Shown in pieces: positions 1-12,352 of a DNA stretch of 64,000 bases. The DNA comes from Owenia fusiformis (lineage: Eukaryota; Annelida; Polychaeta; Sabellida; Oweniidae). Below the pieces are notes generated by a model. That model searched no databases, had not been told where the DNA came from, and saw nothing but the letters and a program-made list of their open reading frames with translations. The DNA is taken from NCBI GenBank assembly GCA_903813345.2, contig CAIIXF020000001.1, forward strand, positions 47,447,885 to 47,511,884, in the 5' to 3' direction. Within the stretch, counting starts at the first letter, position 1. Every line of letters begins with the position of its first letter. A program made the translations under genes and the position numbers.

Positions 1-34
1 GCATTTCTGCTTTTATTGTGCGTATTGTACTTAC

Positions 35-3000
35 TGGTTTAATAACTGATTTAATGAGATATGTCTTCATTCCTGCCATTCGTATAGCTTCCTCTCTCTG
101 GTCGCCATCACCTGGCTCTAATTCGAACTCCCCATGCATAAACTTAGTCGTGGAATGTGATATATGGACTCGTCTGTAAAATATGCATTTCACAAATAAT
201 GGGATCGAATATAAAACTGCAATATAGTATACCAATTTGGAGAATTGAATGCATAAATGGAACATGTCCCTAATAAATACCGTCATGTTGTATTGCTTGA
301 TATATATGGGAATATTGTCGCTCCCAGTTCATAGCTTTTTTATTTATAATTGAAGCCATCAATGAAAGAAGGAAATGAACGTTTTTATGTTATTGGTGAT
401 AAAACTTACCCGGCAAGTCCTCCACTCTCCATCTTATTGGCCAGCGAGACATCTTTGCCCAGGACGTCAAACTGCCATTGTTTCTGTCCTACCACACCAC
501 CCAAGACTGCACCAGTGTGAATGCCTACACGCATATTCACATCAGTCTTTGTCTGTGCTCTAACATCGCTAAAAATAATGAAGTCAGTCATTGATATACA
601 CTTTAACAACAAATGGAATTTTCATTGAAATTGTGAAAAAGAAGTCATTGACTTAATTATCAATATCCGAATAGCTTTCAGAAAACAATGATCTACTTTG
701 GGAAACTTTTTTGAACCATATTAATATTATCAAAAATGAGGCCGTAGTATATTTGAACCAGCCTTGGGCCCAAGCGCATGAAGGATATGACAAGACTCTA
801 ACCTGATGGCATCAACCATGGCGAGCCCCATGTGTACACTGAGTACGGCATGATCAGACCGAGGCTCTGGCGCTCCGCTGATGCAATAGTAACAATCTCC
901 CAAGATCTTAATTCGAAGTTGATGATATTTCTACAAAATAAGTCAATGGTGTTGGTAATCATAAATTGATCGCTGTCTCTTGTTATTCATATTATGGGTA
1001 GCATGTGTTGTTGAACTGCTTGTTTTGTTCATCATCCATTAATGCGTTTCAGATTATTTATAGTTTTGCTTGTTTATCTATCTATGGATTGCGATACGCC
1101 TCTAGCGAGAACAATTTCCCTCGGAGACGATAATAATAGGGATCCAAATAAGTGCTAATCATAATTGTGAAATCATTCCGATTTAAAGGAATTAGAAAGG
1201 ACAGAGAATGCGCATGCGCAAAATGTAGGAAGCAAATCTTTTAGAAAGCATGCCAATATATCCTTATAATCCTAATTTTATCTTTAGAATGTGCATACGT
1301 TTTCAAATATAGACGTTGTTGAAGATATACATATAAGATGTAGACATGTCTAAAGTCCTATAGTAGAGTATAACTGAAAAAGAGGATATCTCCGTTTCAA
1401 ACCTTAATCAAAATCAAAACTGTTGGGACTTTGTAGAGACACGGCGAAACATAATTGTAAAATGTTTTCGATGATTTGTAAAATATTTTCGAGTCTTACT
1501 CTCAACTCTCTTCAGCCTTTCAACTTCCTTTACTTCAGTTGTCACCGTGATTACCCTTATTGACAAAGCCAATGATAAGAGGACACCATCAAGAGTATAG
1601 AATATTCATATAGCCTACGTTATATAATAGAGCGAAGAGTGGTGTTATTATACTTTATTTAGAATTACAGAATTGGCAGAATTCCTACCTCTGCGAGTTT
1701 GTCGAATCTTGCAAATAATTCGTTCAGGATCTTTACCAATTCTCCAGCTGTACATTTTGACGATATTGCAGTAAACCCCACAATATCAGCGTAGAGTATA
1801 CTGGAATATAAAAGATACATCTTTTTAATCATTTTTATAATTTGATGCGTGTCCTTGAACTCAGAATCGAAAGAACAACAAGGACTGCAGTAATTTTATA
1901 TTGATTGTAAAGACAGTTGTAATCGTATGCAAGAGAAGAATCTTCAATTACAGCAACTAATTAGCTCACATAGGATTGATTGAATCAACAACATGTCGTG
2001 TAGTGCAATTTATTGTCATGCAAGTATATAAAAAGCCCCACGTAAAGTTTGAAATTATATTTGTTTCATTTGCATTGTGTTTTTCATCACTAAAACTGTG
2101 ATACTAAAACCTTAGTGAACACCTCTCTCTGGTGAACACCTGTGTTTAGTGAACACAACTTCAAGACACATTCTACATTGACCCCTGTATAAAATCCCCT
2201 CTCTGTAGTGAACGCCTACTTATTTCAACAACAAAATGTTTCTATATCTCTGTTATAGCATTTTTAAAATTGTATGATGTCATGAGGTAACACCTTGATT
2301 TCACTAAAGGTGAATAAAAACTATGCTTGAATATTTTTATCATGAATTCCAACACTCTACTGAAAAACGGTTTCACCACATTTTGATTATCATATCACTG
2401 GGTTCATAGTAATATAAATTCAATTCGAATTCGATCCAGTATGTTAGCTTGCAGTTAAATTCCTTGCTTAATTTGCAACCGATTATCAATATTTTTGCAA
2501 AGAGGTTCGAACTTTATACGGGATCTTTAAATTCACATTGTGAACATCGCCTTCCCTCGATCTTACTAACCTGACATTTTCGTGTCTACTCATGTATATT
2601 TTTCTGAACTGACCATCTGCGACGAGAACGTCTCCCATATCTTGCACCATCTCATCAGCCACGTGTTTCGGGAGCACGGACAGAAGCAAACGTTCCTAGA
2701 CATAGAAACATATGAAATTGTTTTTTTACATCTTACATGTACTTTCAGGGTAAAGTTGAACACCGGTAAATTGTTGATTCGAAAAAAGCTTATACCCCAA
2801 AAAAGAATTTTCCTTAGTAGCATCCTTAATCTTGTTACATTTCACATCAAGGATATTTATAATTTAATTTCAAGATGTCCATATATGATATCAATATATT
2901 GATAGAATGTATCACAATGTCAAAATTAAATTTAGTTGCAAATAACACACGTATATCTACACATCATAAATTAATGGGGTGTTAAAATGGGAATTATTAT

Positions 3001-6000
3001 AGAAATTGCAATGACTCAAGCCAGCAGGCTGTCTATGATAGCAAACAGTTCATACTGACTACCTCAATCTGACTTTACTATCATATTCACCAACAATATG
3101 TCTTAGATCAATTTATCAAAATGAGCAATTTATGTGCTGGCCTCTGATTAATATGAAACTCTAATCGATCTTTCTGACGGAAATATTGAACTAATGTCCC
3201 AGAACTATATATGACTTCGAGAACCTGTGTTAATATACACTGGTGTTCCACTCGATTACGCTGGTTGCCGAAACGGTTCGTTTCGGTAACAAAATGTCGG
3301 AACGTCGAAGGTAAGATTTTTCTTTTTTCCTTATTTTTTTTTCACAAACGTATATCAGTATCTTATGTTTAAAAAATGTACATATTTACGAACATATAGT
3401 TCAGAAGACAACATAATCGCCGATTTAATTCCATACTTAAGTTACGGAAACGGTATTTCGAAAAACAGTTAAGATCTTTTTAACGTTTAACCTATTAACG
3501 TTTCTGTAACCAGCGTAATCGAGTGGATCACCAGTGATATAAGAAGAAATGCCAGAGTAAGACGCATAAAGATTCCTACGTTGCATTTGTACATGGCTTT
3601 CATTTCTAGGTCAAACCTAAGGGGAAATGCAAATATATTAATATACGTAGATTGTAGGGGGGTCAGTATTATTTATTATTACCACCTTGCCGGGCCAGTT
3701 CTAGGGGTTTTAGTGCTAGTTTAGAAGGCTTTCATTTTACTATATCGACCTGAGCAATATGTGACGTCATAGTGGCAATTTTCCCCGGGAAATTAGATAT
3801 CGTTCAGTGCGTAAGATTTTCTTGCTGTTTCAGCCCTGGTCATTAACGGTGGTAATAAAACTAATAACGTCATTTCTGCGGGCCTTCGGCCCTCGGTCCA
3901 ATATTTCACTATATTGCCCGCAGAAATGACGTTATTGTACTATTCTCGCTCTTTTGGCCTCGTCTTATTACCTGTTCCTTTGAGCCTTCCTCTATGATGA
4001 TTTTTACGTTCAACGACGCCTTTGTTTCCAGAAATGCTTTTCTCTGATTGATATCGTTGAAGAAATATGAAATGATTCCAAGTATGTTGGCACAGAGGAA
4101 TAAGAATATGTTTGCACCGACCTGAAAGTGAAAAGCACATATGTGGTAATCTATTTTATTGTCCGAGGTCTCCCTCATGATGCACCATGCCCGGGCACCA
4201 GGTCATATGCCGGTCAAGTCAGGATGGATATATATGTCCTCATTTCCCCGATCTGAAGCCCGAGATGCTGTTTGTTAAAATAACCTGATTAAAAACCTAA
4301 TAATGGTTAACAATAACATTATTTAAGATATTACTGAAGATGTTAGAATGTAATCTTTAAATGATAACAACCACACTTTTGTCAATTATATGATCCCATC
4401 AGATGATCTCTGACAAGGAAATTGATATCTTATTGGATCAAAGCATCTTGCGTTGCAAAGCAAAAATATGTGATTAATATCAGAAGGAGAGTTTCGCATA
4501 TTACATCATTCTCACTGATTATAAACTAGCGGCCCTTATTCACTTGTTAACTATAAGTATTATTCACTTGATCAACATCACGCGGTCCTAACTTCGACCG
4601 TTAATTTGAATTTTTGACCTACTAGATGTTTGAAAATCAAGGATTACGAGTCTCATACTGCACCGTTTTTCTTCAAACTTGTTCCATTCAAAGCATAACA
4701 CAAATCCCTTTCTGATGGTGCATTATTCTCTTCAACAGAGTCCCTACTTCCAGCGGCATTTTGGTCCCCAGCTGTAAGAAGGCCTTCTAACAGCTGGGGA
4801 CCAAAACGCTGCTAGAAGGAGGGACTCTTTACAGTAAAGTAATGCACCGACAGAAGGGCAATTTTGTTCTGCTTTTAATGGTATAAGTTTGAAAAAAAGG
4901 TGCAGTATGAAACTCGCAATCCTTGATTTTCAAGCACCTGGTAGGTCAAAAATTCAAATTAACGGTCGAAGTTAGGACCGCGTGAACATGGTATTTTGTA
5001 CTTTACCCTACATATTATTATAGTATTATTATATTACTTTTATTATAATTGTTGTAATAAATTATATATAAATGCAATTTTGAAGAGAGATCGTGATGAG
5101 TTATTAGCGTAGTATAGGCCTACACATTTATTCAAATAATGAGAGTTATTATTCGATCTAGCCAAACATTTTCATCTTTGATATAGCCTAGTTACTGTTG
5201 TATAATTATGCAATTGGACTATTTTTTATTTTAGTTCAATGATGTTTTGTCTTCTTGTAATAACATTTTCAAAGTGTCATTAGAGTCTTTGTAATTGCTC
5301 TCTGAAGAGGTTATATATTTTTCATATCATAATGTCTATCACTTTTTGTCATATCTACACCCATTCCATAACTTTGCCAACCAGAAATCTAATATTATTA
5401 TGGATAACGTTTTAAAAGGAACTAACTACAAACTTGTTGATAGGAGTGTATGCCATTTTTACAAGCAGAAGTATTTGATCGTATATCATCTTTTCATATC
5501 AAAGTGCTTTTGGCAAACTGACACTTTAACACAGTTGAAGATCAAATCCGATAAAGCGAGAATTTTTCGACAATTACGTTTGAGTTTTTGGGTCAACGCC
5601 TCCCTTTGTCAATTATCAGTGACAAGATTTTGTCCGGTTGAGTTACTAAAAACAAAACAAAAATCGAAATAATTTTCAGTAGAAAATTAAAATAAATATT
5701 TTCAAATGTTGAAAATATTTGTATTAGAAATAATCTGGCTGATCAACAGCAAGACAAATCTGATCAGCTGGAGCAGTCTGACTTTTGATGAAAAGAAGAA
5801 CGCGTTATCCAGTTCATGATAACACGCATAGTTGCCTAGTAACGTAACGTACATTGGAATCTATTTTTGATGTATGACATCAAAAAACCTGGGTTAAACC
5901 TGTCAAACGAGAAAAAATTCATATTTATGTTAGCCTCGGGGTCCAGGAACCTAAACTTTAACTGTCTTTGCTTAAGCCTAAAAGAATAGGATTATTTAAG

Positions 6001-9000
6001 ATAATACCTTTATCTCAATATCTCCTCATTTACAATATCTATTACCCACGTGTTTTTATATATTGATCTAAACCGATACATACGTGTGATATCATGGAGG
6101 TAAGAAGCAGAGAATGCGGCGATGAAGTCGTTAAAGGGTTGACATCTCGAGAGAATACAAGATTGATCACATCATTAAGAGAAAAGAATAGCATTATAAA
6201 CCGATTCTAAAATTGTAATTCATGTTTGATATCTTTATTTGGGCGTATCATCTAACGGGTAGAGAGTCGTACAGAAAAATCGCATTGTCGTCACTTTAGC
6301 GTGATCGATTCGATTGACTATATGCTATTTAATCATCATGTTTGTTATCAAACTTCTATTCAAACGAATACTATCCCATTCTAAACAAATGAATACTCGA
6401 ATAATATTTCAATTGAAAAATAACCTATTGTTCCTTTTATTTATTAGTACTAGAGTAATAACGGGTTGACACAATTCAATGGATGCTCAGGTAAAATGTT
6501 GTGATGGCAAGCACCCTATCAACTTATTATAACACAATTGATTTGTGATTTGTAGATTTGTGAAAGTGAAAAATCCCATTTTATTTTTCAAAAAAGAATT
6601 GAGACTTCGGATCTAATATATAGTTATTAAGAACCTAAAAACAGAAACGTCTAAATGTCACTACCCTGCCATTTTTACAGACTCCGAACACAAACCTCCA
6701 ACACCAACCGTCGAACGTCAATCGTCGCAGAGCGCCCATAAAATGTTTGAGACTATAGCAATCATGGGCACGTATCTCTCATCGATTTTTAAAAGAAAAC
6801 CTCAAAAATTCAGAGATAAGTCTAAAATTAACTTTTGAAAAACACTGAAAGATGAGAGTAAAGTACAGCGTAAAACCGATTTCATCTCTATCCTTTCTTC
6901 TCCCTGGACTAATGGAATCCTTTAAGGCATATATAAATTGTGCAAAAGTAACATTATCTTTTTGTAAATGTACGAGAAACTGATGAGATTTTGAGTAATC
7001 CTCTGCAAATTGTTGTCACCAGTGGAAAAAGAAAAAGGACTAGCTGGTCAATTGGTATCTTGATTCGCAAGGTGTTGAACCATCAAAATGTATTAATTGT
7101 TTCAATTGGAATTTAGATCAATCTATTTCAGAAAACTTAAAAATCCTAAAATACTGTGGTACAGGAAAATAAATTTATAAATATGTCACACGAAGTAAGG
7201 TTCATGTACAAATAGCAGAATTGTACACCTTTAATTACATATTTCTAGTTGTTTTTATTGTTAAAATATAAAACATTTTGTAAAATATGACATTTGGCAG
7301 AGTAATTATCACATTAATTATCACAATTAAAATATAATTATGAATCTAGATAGACTTCGCTGGACCAATAGCTCACAATTCTACACACCAGGAAACCTTA
7401 AAACGGAAAGTTCCTTTAAGTCTGATGTCCACGATTTAATCCGTTGTGGAAATAAATGTCATACAACTCCAAATGAAACCGGAACCTCTCGCAAAGTTGG
7501 TCTCATAGAAAGCTACGCACAGAAGGTCGAAATATTTCATCAAATAGAAGAGCATGCAGGTTTTTAATGATTGAACATACAGATCTCTTATCAATTTATC
7601 AAAATGAGACTTCAACGAGATTTCAAAGCTATATGGTAAAGTCTCTATTCGAAGTAGGTTTCTCTAAATCTTCCAATATTGTAGACCATGTCAATATCAA
7701 GCTATTAAATAAGTTCATTGATAATATCAAAACGATCAACTTCAAATTTCCAAGGTCAAATCGACCTACTATTTCTAATATTGTCAACAGCATGAATGTT
7801 TCTGTCTCAGTGACCTGTTTCAATATTATAATAAATGTATACATTAAACACCAGCTGTTAGCTTTGTTGCCAGAATGACTGCGTAAATAAACGGCGGTAA
7901 TTATCATTTAATAAAACTAACATTTATCGATTTCCGATCCTGTGTTGCATATTTTCTATTAATCCATTTTATATCTTATCCAATATCCATGTTTTTAATA
8001 CTATATTTTTTATTGCTTTTTTATATTGTTTTTAATACTAGTGTTTAAACTATTCTATATAATAGGACTGCGCCTAATATGGGCATAATAGACTAGTCCT
8101 AGACTCTGTTTAAACTCAATTTGTTGCATCTACTTTGACTTGTACAAACATAACTTAATTGTTCTGATACCCATCTCCTTTTAAGTACATATTGTAGAGG
8201 TCAGGTGTATTTGCATTGACAGATGTATATTTTTACGTTGCGTTCTTTAGAATAGATTAAGAGTTAGACACAAACTGACGCAAACTGATATATTTCGTTA
8301 GAGTCTAATTTTTTAAGCTTTTAAAGTTTTAAAGCTAAAATAAATATTGATTTTGGACCATTTTTATAGCGCCATTCTGTGAATATGCTCAATTAATTAG
8401 CTTCAAAAAAGTGTAACAACAGTCGTTCCCTAGAAAATAAAAATGATATTTTTCTGGAAAATGGTCCACAACATGTAAAACATGGAAAATGTATTTCTTA
8501 GTAATGAACATGGTATTTATATTCCTTGTTAAGCATCACTTTAAACTCTATATTAATGAAATGTTTATCGTGTTTTCTGTTTACATATATCATTTATCAT
8601 CTAAATAATAATTAATGTTTGCAAATCCTTACCGCGTTCCCAATTTGGTAGACGTTGGGGTAGTTCAGAATGCATATGACGATAACAACAATAGTATGGA
8701 CGAGGCACGACAGGGAACTGAGCAGCATGCACCATCTGAGGGGAAGGGGCAGCATAACGTAGCTCAAGTAGGCGAGAAAGCACTGCCAGCCAACGGCTAA
8801 GGAGGGGACTATAGGTTCTGATTCCAGACCAATGACCACGTAGATCTCCGTTGCGAATAAGATCCATGGTATGAATGGAGTGTACATGAAAAGTTTATCT
8901 GATATCAGGCGGAACTTTAGAAGTATGAACATGACGATATTGATGACTACACATACTGAGAGTATAGCTATCGGGGGAATCTTCTTTTCGGTGAATGCTA

Positions 9001-9349
9001 TACAATATAAAATAATAGAAGTAACGCAAAAGAATAGAGACAGTATGATTAAAACTAACACGGCACTGTTTTTCTGCCGACAATAATAGGCTCTATATAA
9101 ACTTTCGAGTTGTTGGTCAGCGAAACGATGCCTCAGAGATGAGGGTAATAACCTCTGAAGTCCTGACTGATCGATTTCGACCTGGACCGTACTCTGACTG
9201 TTCTCACTTTTTCTTCTTCCCTTTTCCAAAGTTCCATTGTCTTCGCCTTCCAGGCCTTTCACTTTGATAAGTGAGGCCTGTGACTGGGATTTGGATCTGA
9301 TACTTCGGCGGCTTTTGTTCATTTCCAGCATGGTCTTTCCACCACCCAT
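35..9349 (-). CDS. ADCY3: Adenylyl cyclase type 3-like, N-terminal half (7 coding exons, 3' end beyond window)
   Basis: Membrane class III adenylyl cyclase, making cAMP from ATP. Coding exons on the minus strand: 9349-8633, 4121-3972, 2695-2571, 1800-1689, 930-803, 568-410, 173-35. All have GT/AG borders, the reading frame joins without a break, and 510 aa are visible. The start ATG has an in-frame TAA directly upstream. The basic/Ser-rich N-terminus (about 1-90) is followed by six membrane segments (about 95-118, 124-146, 153-175, 183-203, 206-228, 240-261), then [17 protein letters not shown] and the C1a catalytic domain. Both metal-binding Asp are present: D336 in YADIVGFT and D380 in GDCYYC, with the 44-residue spacing of mammalian AC5. 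Segments such as [35 protein letters not shown]-like and GRVHIS..T match vertebrate ADCY3 better than types 1, 2, 5 or 8. C1b, the second membrane cassette and C2 lie outside the window. Oddity: Leu447 replaces the usual Trp of the FDVW motif. Subfamily placement is from memory of family sequences. Confidence 0.93.
3238..3536. mobile_element. 299-bp MITE-like inverted-repeat element
   Basis: Ends CACTGGTGTTCCACTCGATT (left) and the complement of CACTGGTGATCCACTCGATT (right), with arms of about 30 bases and one or two mismatches. TATA-type sequence flanks both sides. It lies in the cyclase intron between exons 2 and 3. Confidence 0.8.
3676..3936 (+). repeat. Composite repeat: TTATTACCACC-bounded module plus palindrome (copy 1)
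   Basis: The module 3676-3858 is bounded by TTATTACCACC and GGTGGTAATAA. It abuts the palindrome 3863-3936 (AATAACGTCATTTCTGCGGG and its complement). Copy 2, inverted, is at 27754-28090. The palindrome ends about 36 bases from cyclase exon 2 (3972-4121). Confidence 0.7.
4578..4985. mobile_element. 408-bp near-perfect foldback element
   Basis: Two arms of roughly 195 bases mirror each other around a centre near 4782 (cagctg...cagctg); outer ends TCACGCGGTCCTAACTTCGA and complement. ACA sits on each side, a possible 3-bp duplication. There is no frame inside. It lies in the first large cyclase intron. Confidence 0.8.
4986..8632. other. Large cyclase intron, unassigned part
   Basis: AT-rich intronic sequence between cyclase coding exons 1 and 2. 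Several open frames of 60-125 codons occur (for example 5295-5672) but none resembles a known protein or shows codon bias. I see no further element here. Confidence 0.6.
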
Positions 9350-10660
9350 TTAACTGCAATATGTCAGATATCCGATATTGTCATTGTGTTGTCGTATCCC
9401 TGAAATCAGAGTTCCATTTTTAGAATGATATGTGAAATATGCCTGTATCGCCCATGGGGGAACACTAAAAGCATATAATTAAGAAATATAACCAGACACA
9501 ATATTATAACATATTTCTATGTCTCTAGTATAGTTAGGGACCAATAAAACTCTGACCTGTTGAGCATACGCTTCGGAATTTGTTTTAGCAAAAAGATACC
9601 CTCATAATAAAAATAAATGAAAACCGTGATAAAGGTGGATCTATATCGGCCAAGAGCATCAATTACGCCTTCCCCATTATTGAGCATTATAAATCTGTGC
9701 ATTATAAACACGATGTTTCTCCATACAAACCACGGAAATGCATTTAGTTGATCAATGTTCATCACCAATTTGCGAACTATAGTAAATAATATTAGCACTA
9801 ATGGTTGGTCTATTATGATCGTCCCAAGGGGTAAAACCTGAGCCGACGATTGGATCAATATCGCAACACACCCAACAGATGCCTGTGCCGAGAACTAGCC
9901 TAACTGCCATCATTCTAGCATAAACTTTTGAAAAAGTTTAGAATATTTTAGTTTTTCAAGTTGTTTATATTATATAGTTTTCAGAAAAATGAATTTTTCG
10001 GAATTATTGCAGGAGCGTTACCCTGTAGACTTTCAAGACGTTTTGTACTACAATTAAAAAATAATCTTGATTTTCAAATGAAGATTTGGTGCTAAAAATT
10101 ATTTTATCATTATAAGGCATCCATGGCTGAACGACCCCTTCCAACCCATTATTTCCATAACATGGGATTGACATTGGTTAAAAACATAATTGTATAATAT
10201 AAATATACTGCTTGAATAGTTTTGATGATTATGTCATTTCGGAATGTTCAGAAACTCTTGTTGCCGCATCATTTTTGAAACAAAAATATATTTGATGTTA
10301 TATTTTCAAATAGGATGCTCAATATTCAGAATCTCCTTAATTTTGGTATGCGCCACTAAAATCGTATCCGACTGATATGACGTAACATCAAATCGTATCG
10401 TATTCATTAGTTTTGAATTTAGCGCCGAAAATTGTTTGACAAATAGCAGCCTTGCCTAATTGCACTTCAAGAATATAGTTCCAAACATTATGTGTTCATT
10501 AAAATGATTTAAATGTTTTCATGCAATCACTTTATTCGGTTTAGGACTCGAACACAATGAAAAAAACTAGAATTGAATTGTTTTCTAAACCAAGGTGAAA
10601 AATTAAATGTGATGTGCCATTCTCCGAAGGATTTGGATAATTTCAATTATCTGCAACCAT
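9350..10660. other. Sequence 5' of the cyclase start, unassigned
   Basis: A possible 3' splice site (ttgcag at about 9354-9359 on the minus strand, just before the in-frame TAA and ATG) suggests an upstream non-coding exon. I cannot place that exon or the promoter. Confidence 0.4.
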
Positions 10661-10666
10661 AGGATA

Positions 10667-10812
10667 AATAAAATATCCTATGATATTCTCGGGCTATTAT
10701 TTTATCCACTCATGAATATCACCCATCTCCACTTATTCGCTGCGCTCGCTCGTGGATATGGGTTATATCCACTCATGGATAAAATGATATTCCTCAAAAA
10801 TCATAGGACATC
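10667..10812. repeat. Hairpin repeat family, copy A
   Basis: Quasi-palindrome: ATATCCTATGATATTCTCG at left and AAAATCATAGGACATCC at right, with TTATCCACTCATG / CATGGATAAAATG and a GCTGCGCTCGCTCG centre. The same design recurs at 12181-12352 and 17375-17537. Confidence 0.7.
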
Positions 10813-11380
10813 CTCTATATATTTACTCTATGTCATGGTCATAACCAGTAGATAGACGAGGGAACTTTATACTCAATAAGAATAACCGAACATCATTTAT
10901 TCCACAGTTTTTGATCTGAATAATATATGGTATTTCAGTAAAACTTAAGTGAGGCAATTGCTCCGTCTACCTGGCTACCTCACACCTGGCTACGACCTGG
11001 ATGTAGTCAATAAACAAGTGAAAGTCTGAATTGGGGCATGTGTATTAGCCATTTTATCATCGTGATAGATCATATATTACTCTTGATACTCTATCAACAG
11101 TATATATAGTAGTGTTTGAGTGCAATAATACTCGTTAGTTATTGCCTCCAATAAAACAATACCAGATACTCGATCAGCTAGACAGCTTAACAGACACGCA
11201 GGTGTGTCAAATAAATCAGGGGTATCCATATGTCATCGAATGCAAAAATCAGAAAAATAGCATGATTTGCATGAAGTTACTACCAGACCTTATGTGATGA
11301 GGTCTAAGTTACATGAATTATTTGACTCAACATGAACATCTTTCATGAGTTGAAACTCACACGTGATTAGATATTCCCTA

Positions 11381-11460
11381 CCCTGCGCGCAGAGTCTAGT
11401 TATAAACTACATTAACGACGAAGCTCTCTTTTCAGAAGTGAAGTCAAACGAATGCAAGGG
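11381..11460. mobile_element. 80-bp solo terminal repeat of the CCCTGCGCGC element, TA-flanked
   Basis: Matches the 75-bp terminal inverted repeat of the 48786-49910 element (CCCTGCGCGCAGAGTCTAGT ... GTCAAACGAATGCAA), ends AAGGG, and has TA on both sides. It is either a minimal deletion derivative or a solo end. Confidence 0.7.
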
Positions 11461-12180
11461 TAGATCTTCCCATAATGTGCGAAAGAACAGTACAAAATGA
11501 GGCGAGTTATGACATCTTCTATTTTTGGTGCGAATTCATAATCTATCGATATCCGGTATAACAGGACATTTACATGACATGTCCTGTCATTTCCCTAAAT
11601 GGCATCACCCATTTACACTCAGTATTAGAGCCAAATAACTATAGAGTATTCGTTGCCATTGTAACCATTGACCATTGCCATTGGCCACAATCCGAAATGT
11701 GGATAACGCGTTGAGTTATATATTGTTTAAATATGAGTCAATCTGTCATATCAAGCCTTCACTTTGTAACAAACGGTTAGAATTGTCTCATAATTGTTAC
11801 CATGGTAACATATATTGCCAAAATCTTAACACTATTGCACTTTTTCGGTTATTATACAACACTCCTTGAAAAAATGCTATGTTAGAAAAACCTTCGAATA
11901 TGTCCTCAAGTTCTCTATTGTTATGGTAACATACCAAGGTCTCCCAAAATGATACCAAATTGAACAGCAAAAATCTCTTTTTATCCTTTGGATACTAAAT
12001 AGTACATGGTTAGACAAATAACAGTCTTGTCTGAATGAACTAATTTTAATGTTTTCATGCAATCACATTGTATAAAACCAGATGTTTTTCTTGAAGAGTT
12101 TTTGACATTTCGAAATCAATGTTAAAAATACGTTTGCCCAAAGAATTTGTTTAGATAATTATTAGTAAGACTAGTACTCC

Positions 12181-12352
12181 CAGTGGATAAATAGGATATA
12201 CTATGATTTTCTCGTGCTATTCATTTCCATCCACTCGTGGATACCACCCATCTAGCTGCACTCACTTGCTACACTCACTCGTAGAGATGGCCTATATCCA
12301 CTTTAATGAATATCCAAAAATAATACCTTCAAAATCATAGAATATCCTCTAT
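12181..12352. repeat. Hairpin repeat family, copy B
   Basis: Contains AGGATATACTATGATTTTCT, TCCACTCGTGGATACCACCC, and a closing AAAATCATAGAATATCCT; a diverged version of copy A. Confidence 0.65.

Noticed and set aside
5295-5672. 125-codon open frame inside the large cyclase intron
   Set aside because: No motif, AT-driven composition, and position within an intron on the opposite strand.
7340-7878. Two adjacent plus-strand frames (75 and 103 codons) joined by TAATG
   Set aside because: Bacterial-looking coupling is meaningless here; the peptides match nothing and lie in a cyclase intron.
9517-9858. Extra cyclase exon upstream of the first coding exon
   Set aside because: The 113-codon minus frame has no splice link to the exon at 9349, which begins with its own ATG after an in-frame stop.
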